Positions 17,529-26,834 of a stretch of 64,000 bases of DNA are shown here, one piece after another. The translations under genes were made by a program, and so were the position numbers. The notes beneath the pieces are model-generated. The model was not told the origin of the DNA and made no database searches. It saw nothing but the letters and a program-made list of their open reading frames with translations. Position 1 is the first letter of the stretch. Each line of letters starts with the position of its first letter. The stretch comes from an uncultured Kordiimonas sp. (lineage in GTDB: Bacteria; Pseudomonadota; Alphaproteobacteria; Sphingomonadales; Kordiimonadaceae), in the NCBI GenBank assembly GCA_947500295.1, contig CANMRM010000001.1, positions 496,001 to 560,000 on the forward strand, written 5' to 3'.

Positions 17529-19676
17529 TCAATTACCTGCGAGCACGTTGGCGTTGTGGGCCTGCGCAACCACATAGGCGCGAATGGCTTCGATTTCTTG
17601 CGCCGTCAACAGCTCGCTGAAAGACACCATTCCTGTGTCGGCCAGCACACCTTCCGCCACCACCGCCTGCCATGCATCGGCGTCGGCTGTATAGCCAGAC
17701 CAGCGCAGATCTGGCAGCACGCCTGAGCTGACAGCCACCGGGCCGTGGCAGACGGCACAATTGCGCGCATAATGCACAAGCCCGTCGTTCAACAGGGCCG
17801 TTGTTCCATAGCGGTCTGCTTTTGGTGTTTGGTCAACAGGCGGGAACGCCGCATCCGGGATACTGCCGGTTGCTCCCAGTTTAAAGGTAACGACCTTTCC
17901 GACCGTGGGGGCCACTTTCTCGTCGTACGCAAAGCCTGCGACCAGCGCATACGCTGACCCCCAGCCCGTGGTGATGGTGACATATTGCTCACCGTCGATT
18001 TCGTATGTTCCTGGCCCCGAGGCCCCGCCTGACTTCAGGTCATGGGACCATAGGCGCCTGCCTGTGCTGGCTTCATAGGCAACAAACTCGCCGTTGAGTT
18101 TGCCCTGAAAAACCAGGCCTCCTGCCGTTGATAGCACACCGCCGTTCCAGGCATTTTCATGCTCGACAGTCCAGCGGGCTTCTTGCGCAACAGGGTCCCA
18201 CCCAATAAGGCGGCCCTTCAGTCCTGCACGCAGAAACTGGAGTGTTCCTGGTGGCAGGTCAACCGCAAGCCCAGCGGCGAAGTCCGCTCCGGTATTCCAT
18301 TTCGCGGGTTTGATGGCCCAGCGCGGGTCAAACCCGTAGGCCTGGGGGATTTCGTGTGCGGGAATATAGGCGAGCCCTGTGTCCGGACTGAAAGCCATCG
18401 GATGCCAATTGTGGGCACCAAGTGGCCCTGGCGTCTGCAAATAGGGCACATCGCCGTAGCGGGCATCGCTGATTTCTATCGGGCGGCCGTCGGTATCCAG
18501 CCCCGAAGCCCAATTTGTAGGTACGAACGCATTCCCCGACAAAAACTCCCCGGTTTTGGCGTCAAGCACGTAGAAAAAACCGTTTTTTGGCGCTTGCATC
18601 ACAACCCGGCGGTTGTTGCCGCTATCATCCACCGGCAAGCTGGCAAGGATGATTGACTGCGTTGCAGTATAGTCCCAGCTGTCGCCCGGCGTTGTCTGGA
18701 AATGCCATTTGTAGCGACCGGTTTTCGCGTCAACCGCAATGACGGACGACAGGAACAGATTGTCGCCACCGGACGGATCGCGGACCTGCCGGTTCCAGGG
18801 TGAGCCATTGCCCACGCCAAAGATGATCTGGTCATTTTCTGCGTCATAGACAATGGAGTCCCACACAGTGCCGCCCCCGCCGTCTGTGGTCCAGGCACCG
18901 TCGTCGCCCCAACTGACATTGCCGATCCGGGTGAAGGCTTCGTCTGAAGCTGCGCCGTCAGGCTGCTTTTCCGGGCTGGGCACAGTGTAAAAACGCCAGG
19001 CCTGATTGCCTGTTTCAGCATCATAGGCAGAGATATAGCCGCGTACGCCGAACTCCGCGCCGCCGTTTCCGATCAAAACCATCCCGTTCACCGCGCGCGG
19101 TGCGCCGGTGATAGTGTAAGGCTTTGACTGATCTACAGTGGTTTTGCTCCAGACCAGCTTGCCGGTTTTGGCATCAAGCGCTTCCAGGCGGCCGTCGATA
19201 ACACCAACAAAAACCTTGTCGCCATAGATGGCGACACCGCGGTTCACGACATCACAGCAGGCGTTGACACCCACGCTTTTATCGACGTCCGGGTCGTACA
19301 CCCACAACTCCTCGCCGGTTTTTGCATCCAATGCATATACAATCGACCAGGCGGAGGTCACATACATCACACCGTTGGCTACAATCGGTGTGGCCTCTAC
19401 GCCCCTGTTTGTCGCGAGGTCATAAGTCCAGGCAACGCCAAGCTGTTCGACATTCTCTGTTGAAACATGGCTCAGGCGGGAGTGCCTCTGTTCGTCGTAG
19501 CCTCCTCCGTACGTCAGCCATTCTTCTTGTGGGCTGGTGCTCAGAATGCGCTGGGTGTCAATTGTGTCGGAAGTCTCCGGTGCATCCTCCGATTGATTGT
19601 TTCCAGCATCGCTGCACGCAGTCAGGCCAAGCGCAAAGAGGATGACTTTCAGTCTCCACGGTGTTGCTTTTTTCAT
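17529..19676 (-). CDS. PQQ-dependent quinohaemoprotein alcohol dehydrogenase, lipoprotein form
   Basis: A 715-residue periplasmic alcohol dehydrogenase. A lipoprotein signal ends in LTAC (lipidated Cys21). An eight-bladed PQQ propeller follows, with the vicinal-disulfide pair in NACCDVVN and repeated tryptophan-docking motifs such as LDAKTGEELW. A C-terminal cytochrome c domain carries CAVCH at Cys640-His644, so electrons pass internally from PQQ to haem and on to the respiratory chain. The substrate is probably a primary alcohol or similar, not determinable here. No pqq synthesis genes are in the window. The lipid anchor is unusual, since most relatives are soluble. Confidence 0.92.
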   Translation of the reverse strand: MKKATPWRLKVILFALGLTACSDAGNNQSEDAPETSDTIDTQRILSTSPQEEWLTYGGGYDEQRHSRLSHVSTENVEQLGVAWTYDLATNRGVEATPIVANGVMYVTSAWSIVYALDAKTGEELWVYDPDVDKSVGVNACCDVVNRGVAIYGDKVFVGVIDGRLEALDAKTGKLVWSKTTVDQSKPYTITGAPRAVNGMVLIGNGGAEFGVRGYISAYDAETGNQAWRFYTVPSPEKQPDGAASDEAFTRIGNVSWGDDGAWTTDGGGGTVWDSIVYDAENDQIIFGVGNGSPWNRQVRDPSGGDNLFLSSVIAVDAKTGRYKWHFQTTPGDSWDYTATQSIILASLPVDDSGNNRRVVMQAPKNGFFYVLDAKTGEFLSGNAFVPTNWASGLDTDGRPIEISDARYGDVPYLQTPGPLGAHNWHPMAFSPDTGLAYIPAHEIPQAYGFDPRWAIKPAKWNTGADFAAGLAVDLPPGTLQFLRAGLKGRLIGWDPVAQEARWTVEHENAWNGGVLSTAGGLVFQGKLNGEFVAYEASTGRRLWSHDLKSGGASGPGTYEIDGEQYVTITTGWGSAYALVAGFAYDEKVAPTVGKVVTFKLGATGSIPDAAFPPVDQTPKADRYGTTALLNDGLVHYARNCAVCHGPVAVSSGVLPDLRWSGYTADADAWQAVVAEGVLADTGMVSFSELLTAQEIEAIRAYVVAQAHNANVLAGN

Positions 19677-19788
19677 GTCCAGTCCTCCCCGAATGCGATC
19701 TGCATTTTCGTAAACTAGACTATTGACCGGTTTTGACCAGCCCGGAGCAGTGTCGCAACGGCGGGATTATCCTCGGATTATGGGAAGT

Positions 19789-19810
19789 ATGTCATCAAAG
19801 TGTAACAGCA
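19789..19810 (+). promoter_or_regulatory. PHO box upstream of pstS
   Basis: Two 11-bp direct repeats, ATGTCATCAAA and GTGTAACAGCA, match the PhoB-binding pattern (CTGTCAT plus four AT-rich bases, repeated). The box lies about 120 bp before the pstS start, as expected for a phosphate-starvation promoter. The match is by eye. Confidence 0.65.
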
Positions 19811-19928
19811 AATCAGTAGGAGATCGCAACGCGCTTTGACGCTTTTTTTGTTCTTTCAATGTGCGGGAAAGTTGTTCTCCTGTTGGGGCATTGCCACAGC
19901 AGGGGTTTTGTTGTTGGAGACCAAGACC

Positions 19929-21002
19929 GTGAAACGGTTTGTCTTTGCTGTGGTACTGATGCTGGCCCCTTGCCCGGGCTTATGGCCTTTTGCTGCCCAG
20001 GCACAGGATAATATTCGCGTTGTCGGGTCTTCGACGGTATTTCCGTTTGCGACCGCAGCCGCTGAGGAGTTTGGCAATACAAGCCCCTTTAAAACACCCA
20101 TTGTCGAGGCAACGGGCACCGGCGGTGGATTAAAGCTGTTTTGCGGCGGCATCGGCACCAACCATCCAGATGTTGTTAATGCGTCGCGGCGGATAAAAAA
20201 AGCCGAGGTGGATGTATGCTCGGCAAACGGGGTCACCGATATTGTCGAGGTTAAAATAGGATTTGATGGCATCGTCCTTGCTGCTTCTAAGGATGCGCCG
20301 TCAATGCGTCTTCGGCTCAGGGATCTTTATTTGGCGCTGGCGGCGCAGGTTCCCGTGCCGGGAACGGATGGCGGCGTCGGAAACCTGGTTGAAAATCCGT
20401 ACCGTCGCTGGAGCGAAATCAACCCGAACCTGCCAAACGTGGAAATATCCGTATTGGGTCCCCCGCCCACGTCCGGCACGCGTGATGCTTTCAATGAAAT
20501 AGCCATTGAGGGTGGATGCCGTACTTTCGAAGGTATGCACGCGCTGGAGCAAAGCGATCCATCCCGGTTTTTCGCCCTTTGCCGTTCAGTAAGAGAAGAC
20601 GGGCTGTATATTGAGGCAGGCGAAAACGACAATTTGATTGTACAAAAGATCGTGGGCAATAGCGGCGCGATTGGGATCTTTGGCTACAGCTTCCTGAGCC
20701 AGAATGCCGACATCCTGCAATCCTATTCAATATCCAAATCAGGCGGGCCATTCCTCCAGCCAACCTTCGATGCCATCGCAGATGGATCGTACCCGATTTC
20801 GCGGTCCCTGTTTTTGTATGCAAAGAAGGCGCATATAGGCGTCGTGCCGGGTATTCAGGAATTCATCAGGGAGTTTATCAGTGAGCGGGCATCGGGAGAT
20901 TTCGGCTATTTGCTGGACCGCGGTCTGATTCCCCTTTCGAGAGACGAACTCAAAGCATCGCTGAATGCTGCAAACAACCTTATTGGCCTAGAACTCAACT
21001 AA
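19929..21002 (+). CDS. pstS: Phosphate ABC transporter substrate-binding protein PstS
   Basis: A 357-residue periplasmic phosphate-binding protein. The GTG start at 19929 follows GGAGA by eight bases and opens a clear signal peptide ending in AQAQ; the longer in-frame ATG at 19836 has no such support. The mature protein begins with VVGSSTVFP, the PstS phosphate-binding segment, followed by TGTGGGLKLF, and later GPPPTSGTRDAF, which supplies further phosphate contacts. It heads the pstSCAB-phoU operon and delivers Pi to PstC/PstA. A PHO box upstream implies induction by PhoB in phosphate limitation; phoB and phoR are not in the window. Confidence 0.92.
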   Translation: MKRFVFAVVLMLAPCPGLWPFAAQAQDNIRVVGSSTVFPFATAAAEEFGNTSPFKTPIVEATGTGGGLKLFCGGIGTNHPDVVNASRRIKKAEVDVCSANGVTDIVEVKIGFDGIVLAASKDAPSMRLRLRDLYLALAAQVPVPGTDGGVGNLVENPYRRWSEINPNLPNVEISVLGPPPTSGTRDAFNEIAIEGGCRTFEGMHALEQSDPSRFFALCRSVREDGLYIEAGENDNLIVQKIVGNSGAIGIFGYSFLSQNADILQSYSISKSGGPFLQPTFDAIADGSYPISRSLFLYAKKAHIGVVPGIQEFIREFISERASGDFGYLLDRGLIPLSRDELKASLNAANNLIGLELN

Positions 21003-21110
21003 TGCGTAACATTCGGATTCTATGAATGAAGATTGATGGCCATATGACCGCGTATGAAGTGAGTTTGTATCTGACCGGAGCCTGCAACCAGATATGGGGG
21101 GCTGATTGAC

Positions 21111-22490
21111 ATGACCAACTCCACCATTCTTGTGGTGATCGCCTTGCTGGCCGTGATCGCATTTGCTGTTGTCCGGCAGAAATCAGTCGCCGTGGTTTCA
21201 GGCGCGACAGATACACTTCACTCTCTGCCAAGATATCATGGCTACTATGCTTCATTGATGGTGCTGCTGCCCGGCCTTGCCGTTTTGGCGCTATGGGCAG
21301 TCAGCGGAAAAACAATTGTCGAGAACCTAATTTTGGCCGGCCTGCCAGACGCGATTGCAGACAGCAACGCGGAGCGCCTGGACCTGTTGATCAATCGCAT
21401 CCGACTGATTGCTGAAAATGGAACAGGGATCGAAACCAGCGAACACCTGCTTGCTGCCGCTGAACGGTTCAACCGGTTGTATGGAATGGGCATTGTAGCA
21501 ACGCTGTTGCTGTCGATGGGGGCAAGCGCAGCAGGATATCTCTATGCGGCTCGCAAGGTTGTTGCTGAGTTCAGAGCGCGGCCGCGATTTGAAAAAATAC
21601 TCCATGGTCTGTTGGCACTCAGTTCATTTCTGGCAATCGCCATCACCATCGGCATCGTGGCATCCCTTATTTTCGAAAGTTTGCGTTTTTTTCAGCAAGT
21701 GCCGCTCGACGAATTTGTTTTCGGCGTCAAGTGGAGCCCACAGACCGCGCTTCGCATAGACCAGATTGCAGCCGAGGGCGCCTTCGGTGCCGTTCCTTTG
21801 TTCGCGGGTACATTCCTGATTGCCTTCATTGCCATGATTGTCGCGGGCCCGATTGGACTGTTGGCCGCAATCTATCTCACACAGTATGCGGGCCCGGCCA
21901 CACGTAATGTCGCAAAACCAGTGCTGGAAATTCTTGCCGGCGTTCCGACGGTTGTTTACGGGTTTTTCGCGGCGTTAACTGTCGCGCCCCTGTTTCGGGA
22001 CGCAGGCATTGTCATGGGGCTGGACGTTGCCAGTGAAAGTGCACTTGCTGCCGGTGTCGTTATGGGGATCATGATTATTCCTTTCGTCTCGTCTTTGTCC
22101 GACGATGCGTTGATGGCAGTGCCGGACTCCATAAAACAGGGGTCGCTTGCGCTCGGGGCAACTCCTGCGGAAACAATCGTCCGGGTTCTTCTGCCTGCCG
22201 CATTACCCGGGATTGCGAGTTCGTTTCTGCTGGCAGTCAGTCGCGCCATTGGTGAGACAATGATCGTGGTGATGGCAGCTGGCATGCGGCCCAACCTGAC
22301 CGCCAATCCGCTTGAGGCCGTGACAACTGTTACGGTCCAGATCGTCGCCCTTTTGACAGGGGATCAGGAATTCAACAGTACAAAGACACTTTCCGCGTTT
22401 GCCCTCGGGCTGGCGCTCTTTGTTACCACGCTGGTGTTCAATATTTTTGCGCTTCAGCTGGTACGCCGGTACAGGCAGGCTTATGACTGA
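21111..22490 (+). CDS. pstC: Phosphate ABC transporter permease PstC
   Basis: A 459-residue inner-membrane permease. The C-terminal 270 residues form the usual six-helix module, with the ATPase-coupling loop in ALGATPAETIVRVLLPAALPGI. The N-terminal extension of about 170 residues, with two extra membrane segments and an extracytoplasmic stretch, is typical of the long PstC type found in alphaproteobacteria (an N-terminal domain catalogued as DUF3708). The ATG at 21111 is preceded by GGGGG. The gene overlaps pstA by 8 bp in ATGACTGA. Confidence 0.92.
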   Translation: MTNSTILVVIALLAVIAFAVVRQKSVAVVSGATDTLHSLPRYHGYYASLMVLLPGLAVLALWAVSGKTIVENLILAGLPDAIADSNAERLDLLINRIRLIAENGTGIETSEHLLAAAERFNRLYGMGIVATLLLSMGASAAGYLYAARKVVAEFRARPRFEKILHGLLALSSFLAIAITIGIVASLIFESLRFFQQVPLDEFVFGVKWSPQTALRIDQIAAEGAFGAVPLFAGTFLIAFIAMIVAGPIGLLAAIYLTQYAGPATRNVAKPVLEILAGVPTVVYGFFAALTVAPLFRDAGIVMGLDVASESALAAGVVMGIMIIPFVSSLSDDALMAVPDSIKQGSLALGATPAETIVRVLLPAALPGIASSFLLAVSRAIGETMIVVMAAGMRPNLTANPLEAVTTVTVQIVALLTGDQEFNSTKTLSAFALGLALFVTTLVFNIFALQLVRRYRQAYD

Positions 22491-23805
22491 CAACACCAGG
22501 AACATACTTGATCAGCAAGTTGACTGGCATTCACCTAAAGTGCGCGCGCGTCTGCGTCGCCGCCATCGCACGGATTTTTTATTCAGGGCAATCGGATTTT
22601 CGGCGGTTGCCGCCGCCGGCCTGTTTCTTGTGTTCCTGCTTGGCAACATCATCAAGAACGGTGCGCCAGGATTTCTTCAGACCAGCATAGAAGTTGATGT
22701 TGCCTTTGACCCTAGTCTTCTGCCGGACCCAACGCTTGAGCGCGCAGAATTTGCGGCGGCAATGGCTCGGGTCGATCTGCAGCGCTTGCTCCGACAGTCG
22801 TTGCTTGATCACTTCCCGGAGGTTTCCGGACGAGCTGACACAATTCGGTTAACGCGCATGTTGAGCAGTGGCGCCCGGGCGCAACTTAGGGACATTCTTG
22901 TCAGGAATCCGGCGGTTGTCGGCACAACTGGTAAAGTGTGGCTTCTGGCATCCGATGAAGTTGACCAGGTGGTGAAAGGCAATGTGGATATTTCGCTGCC
23001 CGAGCAAAACAGGAAACTGAAGAATAAAGAACTTGTCTGGCTCCAAAGATTTGAGTCAGAGGGACGGGTGTCGCTCTCGTTCCATTCACGATTTATCACT
23101 GCTGGCGACAGTCGGGAGCCGGAGCTCGTGGGGGTGTGGGGTGCTATTGTCGGGTCGGGGCTGACATTGCTCGTTACCTTGCTGACGGCATTCCCCATTG
23201 GTGTGGCATCGGCAATCTATCTTGAAGAATTCGCGCCCAAAAACCGTTTCACGGATATCGTTGAGGTTAACATCAATAATCTGGCTGCCGTGCCCTCCAT
23301 AGTGTTTGGTCTGCTGGGGCTCGCGTTCTTTCTGGGAGTTATGGGGATGGCACGGTCCGCACCGATTGTGGGTGGTCTGACGCTCGCGCTATTAACCTTG
23401 CCCACCATTATCATTTCGGCCCGAGCAGCCATAGCGGCAGTACCGCCATCGATCCGGGATGCTGCACGCGGTCTTGGCGCATCGTCCATGCAGGTAGCCT
23501 TCCATCACGTGGTTCCCCTTGCCATGCCGGGCATTTTGACAGGAACAATAATCGGCATGGCGCGCGCCCTTGGTGAGAGCGCGCCCTTGTTGATGATTGG
23601 GATGGTCGCATTCATTGTGGACGTGCCCGGCGGGGTAAACGATCCTGCGACGGTATTGCCTGTGCAAATCTTCCTTTGGGCTGACAGCCCGGAGAGGGCA
23701 TTCATTGAAAAAACATCTGCCGCCATTATGGTACTTCTGTTTTTCCTGATCGCAATGAATGGCATGGCAATCTGGTTGCGACAACGGTTTGAACGGAAGT
23801 GGTAG
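22483..23805 (+). CDS. pstA: Phosphate ABC transporter permease PstA
   Basis: A 440-residue permease pairing with PstC. It has one N-terminal membrane helix, then a periplasmic insert of roughly 180 residues of the DUF3333 type, then the six-helix permease module with coupling loop [21 protein letters not shown]. The ATG at 22483 overlaps the pstC stop in ATGACTGA, so the longer frame from 22399 is rejected. The stop is one base before the pstB start codon, showing tight coupling of the operon. Confidence 0.92.
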   Translation: MTDNTRNILDQQVDWHSPKVRARLRRRHRTDFLFRAIGFSAVAAAGLFLVFLLGNIIKNGAPGFLQTSIEVDVAFDPSLLPDPTLERAEFAAAMARVDLQRLLRQSLLDHFPEVSGRADTIRLTRMLSSGARAQLRDILVRNPAVVGTTGKVWLLASDEVDQVVKGNVDISLPEQNRKLKNKELVWLQRFESEGRVSLSFHSRFITAGDSREPELVGVWGAIVGSGLTLLVTLLTAFPIGVASAIYLEEFAPKNRFTDIVEVNINNLAAVPSIVFGLLGLAFFLGVMGMARSAPIVGGLTLALLTLPTIIISARAAIAAVPPSIRDAARGLGASSMQVAFHHVVPLAMPGILTGTIIGMARALGESAPLLMIGMVAFIVDVPGGVNDPATVLPVQIFLWADSPERAFIEKTSAAIMVLLFFLIAMNGMAIWLRQRFERKW

Positions 23806-23806
23806 T

Positions 23807-24604
23807 ATGCTGAACGCAGCGATAGAATCCGAGAATGAGGCTTTGTCTCCGCCAAAAATGACCATTCGTGATGTGCATGTTCACTATGGTGACATTCATG
23901 CGGTCAAGGGAGTTACCCTGGATCTGCGCCCTGATCAGGTAACGGCCCTAATCGGTCCGTCCGGTTGCGGTAAATCCACGCTGTTGCGCTGCATGAACCG
24001 GATGAATGATACCATCGCCGATTGCCGGGTGGAGGGTCAGGTGTTTCTGGATGGCCAAGACATTTACGATAGCCAGATCGATGTCGTGCAACTGCGAGCC
24101 AGAGTGGGCATGGTTTTTCAGAAACCAAACCCTTTTCCGAAATCGATTTATGACAATGTCGCCTACGGTCCGAGAATTCACGGTCTGGCCACAGACAGAG
24201 ATGCGCTGGACGAAATTGTAGAAGCATCGCTGGAGAAAGCGGGCCTTTGGCAGGAAGTCAAAGACCGACTTGATCAGGTGGGCACGGCGCTGTCAGGCGG
24301 ACAGCAGCAACGCTTGTGTATCGCACGTGCGATTGCCGTTAACCCGGAAGTAATTTTGATGGATGAACCCTGTTCGTCGCTGGATCCTATCGCAACCGCC
24401 AAGGTTGAAGCCTTGATCGATGAGCTCAGCGCCCGTTATGCTATTGTTATTGTCACTCACAGTATGCAGCAGGCGGCGCGTGTGTCTCAGAAGACGGTGT
24501 TTTTTCATCTGGGTGAAATGATCGAATATGGCGATACGACTCAAATGTTCACGGCACCGCGTGAAGATCGAACGCGGGACTATATTACCGGACGAATCGG
24601 ATAG
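23807..24604 (+). CDS. pstB: Phosphate ABC transporter ATPase PstB
   Basis: A 265-residue ABC ATPase that powers phosphate uptake. Walker A (GPSGCGKST), Q-loop ([19 protein letters not shown], a hallmark of PstB), signature (LSGGQQQR) and Walker B ([13 protein letters not shown]) are intact. The start ATG at 23807 lies one base after the pstA stop; a longer in-frame start at 23759 would sit inside pstA. It is followed by phoU after 11 bp. Confidence 0.96.
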   Translation: MLNAAIESENEALSPPKMTIRDVHVHYGDIHAVKGVTLDLRPDQVTALIGPSGCGKSTLLRCMNRMNDTIADCRVEGQVFLDGQDIYDSQIDVVQLRARVGMVFQKPNPFPKSIYDNVAYGPRIHGLATDRDALDEIVEASLEKAGLWQEVKDRLDQVGTALSGGQQQRLCIARAIAVNPEVILMDEPCSSLDPIATAKVEALIDELSARYAIVIVTHSMQQAARVSQKTVFFHLGEMIEYGDTTQMFTAPREDRTRDYITGRIG

Positions 24605-24615
24605 GGGCTGAGCCA

Positions 24616-25323
24616 ATGAGCCAACACATCCTGCGCACATATGATGACGAACTGATGGAAGTTCGGAGTGTTGTGGTTCGCATGGGCGGACTTGCCGCCG
24701 AGCAGCTTGCTGAGGCGATGCAAGCTCTGAAGGAACTTGATACCGACCTTGCGGAAAAAACACGACAGGGCGACAAGCAACTAGATGCGCTTGAAGCATT
24801 GGCGGAAACGACGGTTATCGGCGTGTTCGCGCGGAGGGCACCGGTTGCCGATGATTTGCGCGAAGTTGTTTCAGCGCTCAAAATGACGACCATGATCGAG
24901 CGAATGGGTGACTACGCCAAAAACATTGCCCGCCGGTCAATGTCGATTGCTGAAGGCCAGGGCGTTATTCTAATGCCTCATCTGTTGGAAGACATGGCAG
25001 CTGAAGCCCATGAAATGATTCATGAGGTGATGGACTGTTATGTTAAGCGCGCTGCTGACGATGCCATAGCAGTATGGGAACGGGACGAGCAGTTGGACAA
25101 TATGTACAATGCCGCCTACCGGCAGATTCTGGCCCGCATGATGGAAGCGCCGGAGCAAATCGCAGTTTTGAGCCATTATCTGATGATCGCCAAAAACCTT
25201 GAGCGCATCGGTGATCAGGCCACCAATGTTGCAGAACAGGTTTATTACGCCATAACAGGGGACATTCTGGAGGAAGCGCGTCAAAAGCGTGACGGCGCCG
25301 CATCTGAATCGGTTGGTGAGTGA
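24616..25323 (+). CDS. phoU: Phosphate signalling regulator PhoU
   Basis: A 235-residue PhoU with the two three-helix-bundle repeats of the family. Each ends in the metal-binding signature region: residues near MIERMGDYAKNIARR in the first half and NLERIGDQATNVAEQV in the second. PhoU links the state of the Pst transporter to the PhoR/PhoB pathway, keeping the Pho regulon off when phosphate is plentiful. The ATG at 24616 follows GGGGCTGA. It is the last gene of the pst operon. Confidence 0.95.
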   Translation: MSQHILRTYDDELMEVRSVVVRMGGLAAEQLAEAMQALKELDTDLAEKTRQGDKQLDALEALAETTVIGVFARRAPVADDLREVVSALKMTTMIERMGDYAKNIARRSMSIAEGQGVILMPHLLEDMAAEAHEMIHEVMDCYVKRAADDAIAVWERDEQLDNMYNAAYRQILARMMEAPEQIAVLSHYLMIAKNLERIGDQATNVAEQVYYAITGDILEEARQKRDGAASESVGE

Positions 25324-25380
25324 CCGTTAGTCGCGGCGAGACACCAGCAAGACGGCATCAAAGCGCCTGATCTCTATTGA

Positions 25381-25959
25381 TTATCTGGAAAAACGGGCGT
25401 TCAATTCGCCCATAACGTCGGTGAGCGCTTGCGTGAAGATAACCCGGCCTTGTTCCTGCACTGCGTCAGCAATCACGTCCTGCATTTCGACAAGGCGGGG
25501 GAAATGTGGAGACAATTCCCGCTCAGTCATAATCGAGCGGAGCTGGGTGCTGGTGAAATGCTGGCTGTAAATGCCGGCCAGGACCTGAACCCATTCACCT
25601 TCATGTGACTTCTGTGCTGATCTGATGGCGCGCACAACTGATGCCTGAACCTTGTCCATGCCCAGACGGTCAATCGCCGCATTCACAGCCTGCGCGTTTT
25701 TAACGTCCTGCAGGAGCAGAAGCGACAGGTTTTTCGAGATGCCTGCTAACCGGATGAACTTTTCAGCTTCCGCCTTGCGTCCGGTTTCATAAGAACTCAG
25801 GAACCGGTCATCGATAGCACGCTCGAAAGTTGGCAGGGGAGTGGTCGGCGCTTTAGGTGCAGTTGTTGCCAGAGCAGAAAAGGACATAACACCTGTGATC
25901 AGCGAAAGGCTGATCAGGCGTTTTCCAGTATCCAGAATTGCTTTAGATCCGTGCAGCAT
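25381..25959 (-). CDS. Exported protein, possibly DUF2059-like
   Basis: A 192-residue exported protein of unknown function. The ATG at 25959 has AGAGGA five bases upstream and opens a signal peptide (to about ALATTA); the frame extends to 26004 but without support. The mature protein is helical, and its C-terminal half (VLAGIYSQHFTSTQLRSIM, then a long amphipathic helix) recalls DUF2059 proteins, which have no known activity. The similarity is by eye and weak. It converges on the pst operon with 57 bp between and is divergent from the next small exported protein. Confidence 0.6.
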   Translation of the reverse strand: MLHGSKAILDTGKRLISLSLITGVMSFSALATTAPKAPTTPLPTFERAIDDRFLSSYETGRKAEAEKFIRLAGISKNLSLLLLQDVKNAQAVNAAIDRLGMDKVQASVVRAIRSAQKSHEGEWVQVLAGIYSQHFTSTQLRSIMTERELSPHFPRLVEMQDVIADAVQEQGRVIFTQALTDVMGELNARFSR

Positions 25960-26078
25960 TTTATCCTCTGACATCATCCAAACAGATGCGTTCGAGGACC
26001 CCACTACGCGACAATTTTGACCTTGTCCGCTTTTTTTTCACGCTGTCATAAAAAATTCACATGGGTTGAAGCGAATCA

Positions 26079-26186
26079 CTTCAAAAGTGGTTAAATTGTT
26101 GGTCTCAAAAGGCATTTTTTGTGTGACGAAATAAAAAAAATATTTGTCAATAGTTTCAAAAGCTTAATTTTGACTGGTTTCAAAAA
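26079..26186. repeat. Four TCAAAA motifs with 24/51/24 bp spacing
   Basis: TCAAAA occurs with its C at 26082, 26106, 26157 and 26181, giving spacings of 24, 51 and 24 bp in an AT-rich divergent interval. The first copy is within a small inverted repeat (CACTT-CAA-AAGTG), and the last lies between the -35 and -10 elements of the promoter proposed below. The interval 25960-26255 contains nothing else that I can recognise. Confidence 0.4.
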
Positions 26187-26199
26187 TACTTTCTATGTT
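26170..26199 (+). promoter_or_regulatory. Candidate promoter of small exported TPR-like protein
   Basis: TTGACT at 26170 and TATGTT at 26194 are separated by 18 bp, about 60 bp before the start codon at 26256. An inverted repeat TTACA-N6-TGTAA (26198-26213) overlaps the end of the -10 element and could be an operator. Confidence 0.35.
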
Positions 26200-26255
26200 A
26201 CACATAACTGTAATAAACATGTTGATAATAGAAAGATTTGCCACAGGAGTTGAGT

Positions 26256-26657
26256 ATGCGTCATTCACTGATAAGAAAGATTACCACGGCAAGTGCAATG
26301 GTTGCTTTGGCACCATTTGCTACGATGGGCATCGCCCACGCTGACGCGACCGGTGTGGCACCGGTAGAGACGATGACAATCAACGATCAGGACCTTGCAG
26401 ACAAGGAACTGAAAAGCAGTGACTGGAGCAAAGCGGAAGCTGCGCTCCTGAATTCCGATATTTCGGATGAGGATCAGGTTTTTGCCAAGCTGAATTTGGC
26501 TTTTGTATATAGCTCTACAGGTCGTCAAGATCTTGCGGTTGCCATATACAATGACATTCTTTCAGCGAAAGAAAACCCATACGCGATGACCCGCTCGGGT
26601 CAGCCGCGGCGTGTTAAAACCATCGCCAAGATGGCTTTGACACGTTTGAACCAATAA
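26256..26657 (+). CDS. Small exported TPR-like protein
   Basis: A 133-residue protein with a signal peptide (cleavage near AHA-DA) and a short helical region that resembles one or two tetratricopeptide repeats: SDWSKAEAALLNS, then QVFAKLNLAFVYSSTGRQDLAVAIYNDIL. TPR proteins mediate protein contacts; no partner is evident. The ATG at 26256 follows AGGAG at a good distance. It has its own AT-rich promoter region and ends at an unusually strong terminator, so it is probably monocistronic and well expressed. Function unknown. Confidence 0.72.
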   Translation: MRHSLIRKITTASAMVALAPFATMGIAHADATGVAPVETMTINDQDLADKELKSSDWSKAEAALLNSDISDEDQVFAKLNLAFVYSSTGRQDLAVAIYNDILSAKENPYAMTRSGQPRRVKTIAKMALTRLNQ

Positions 26658-26709
26658 ATACGCGATTGGTTCCTGGCGTGTCGCTTGTCGACGCGCCCGT
26701 TTCACACTA

Positions 26710-26751
26710 AAGCATGGAGCATGTGCAAAAGCACATGCTCCATGCTTTTTT
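26710..26751 (+). terminator. Strong intrinsic terminator, 17-bp perfect stem
   Basis: A perfect 17-bp stem (26710-26726 with 26731-26747) closed by an AAAA loop is followed by T residues to 26751. It lies 53 bp after the small TPR-like gene. Because the stem starts with AA and ends with TT it may act in both directions. Confidence 0.9.
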
Positions 26752-26834
26752 GAGGGGCATGTGTCTGCGCGGAATCGATTGAAGGCTTTATTTGTCTTCA
26801 ATCGGAAACAGGTAGCGTTGAGCTTGGTGCCGGC

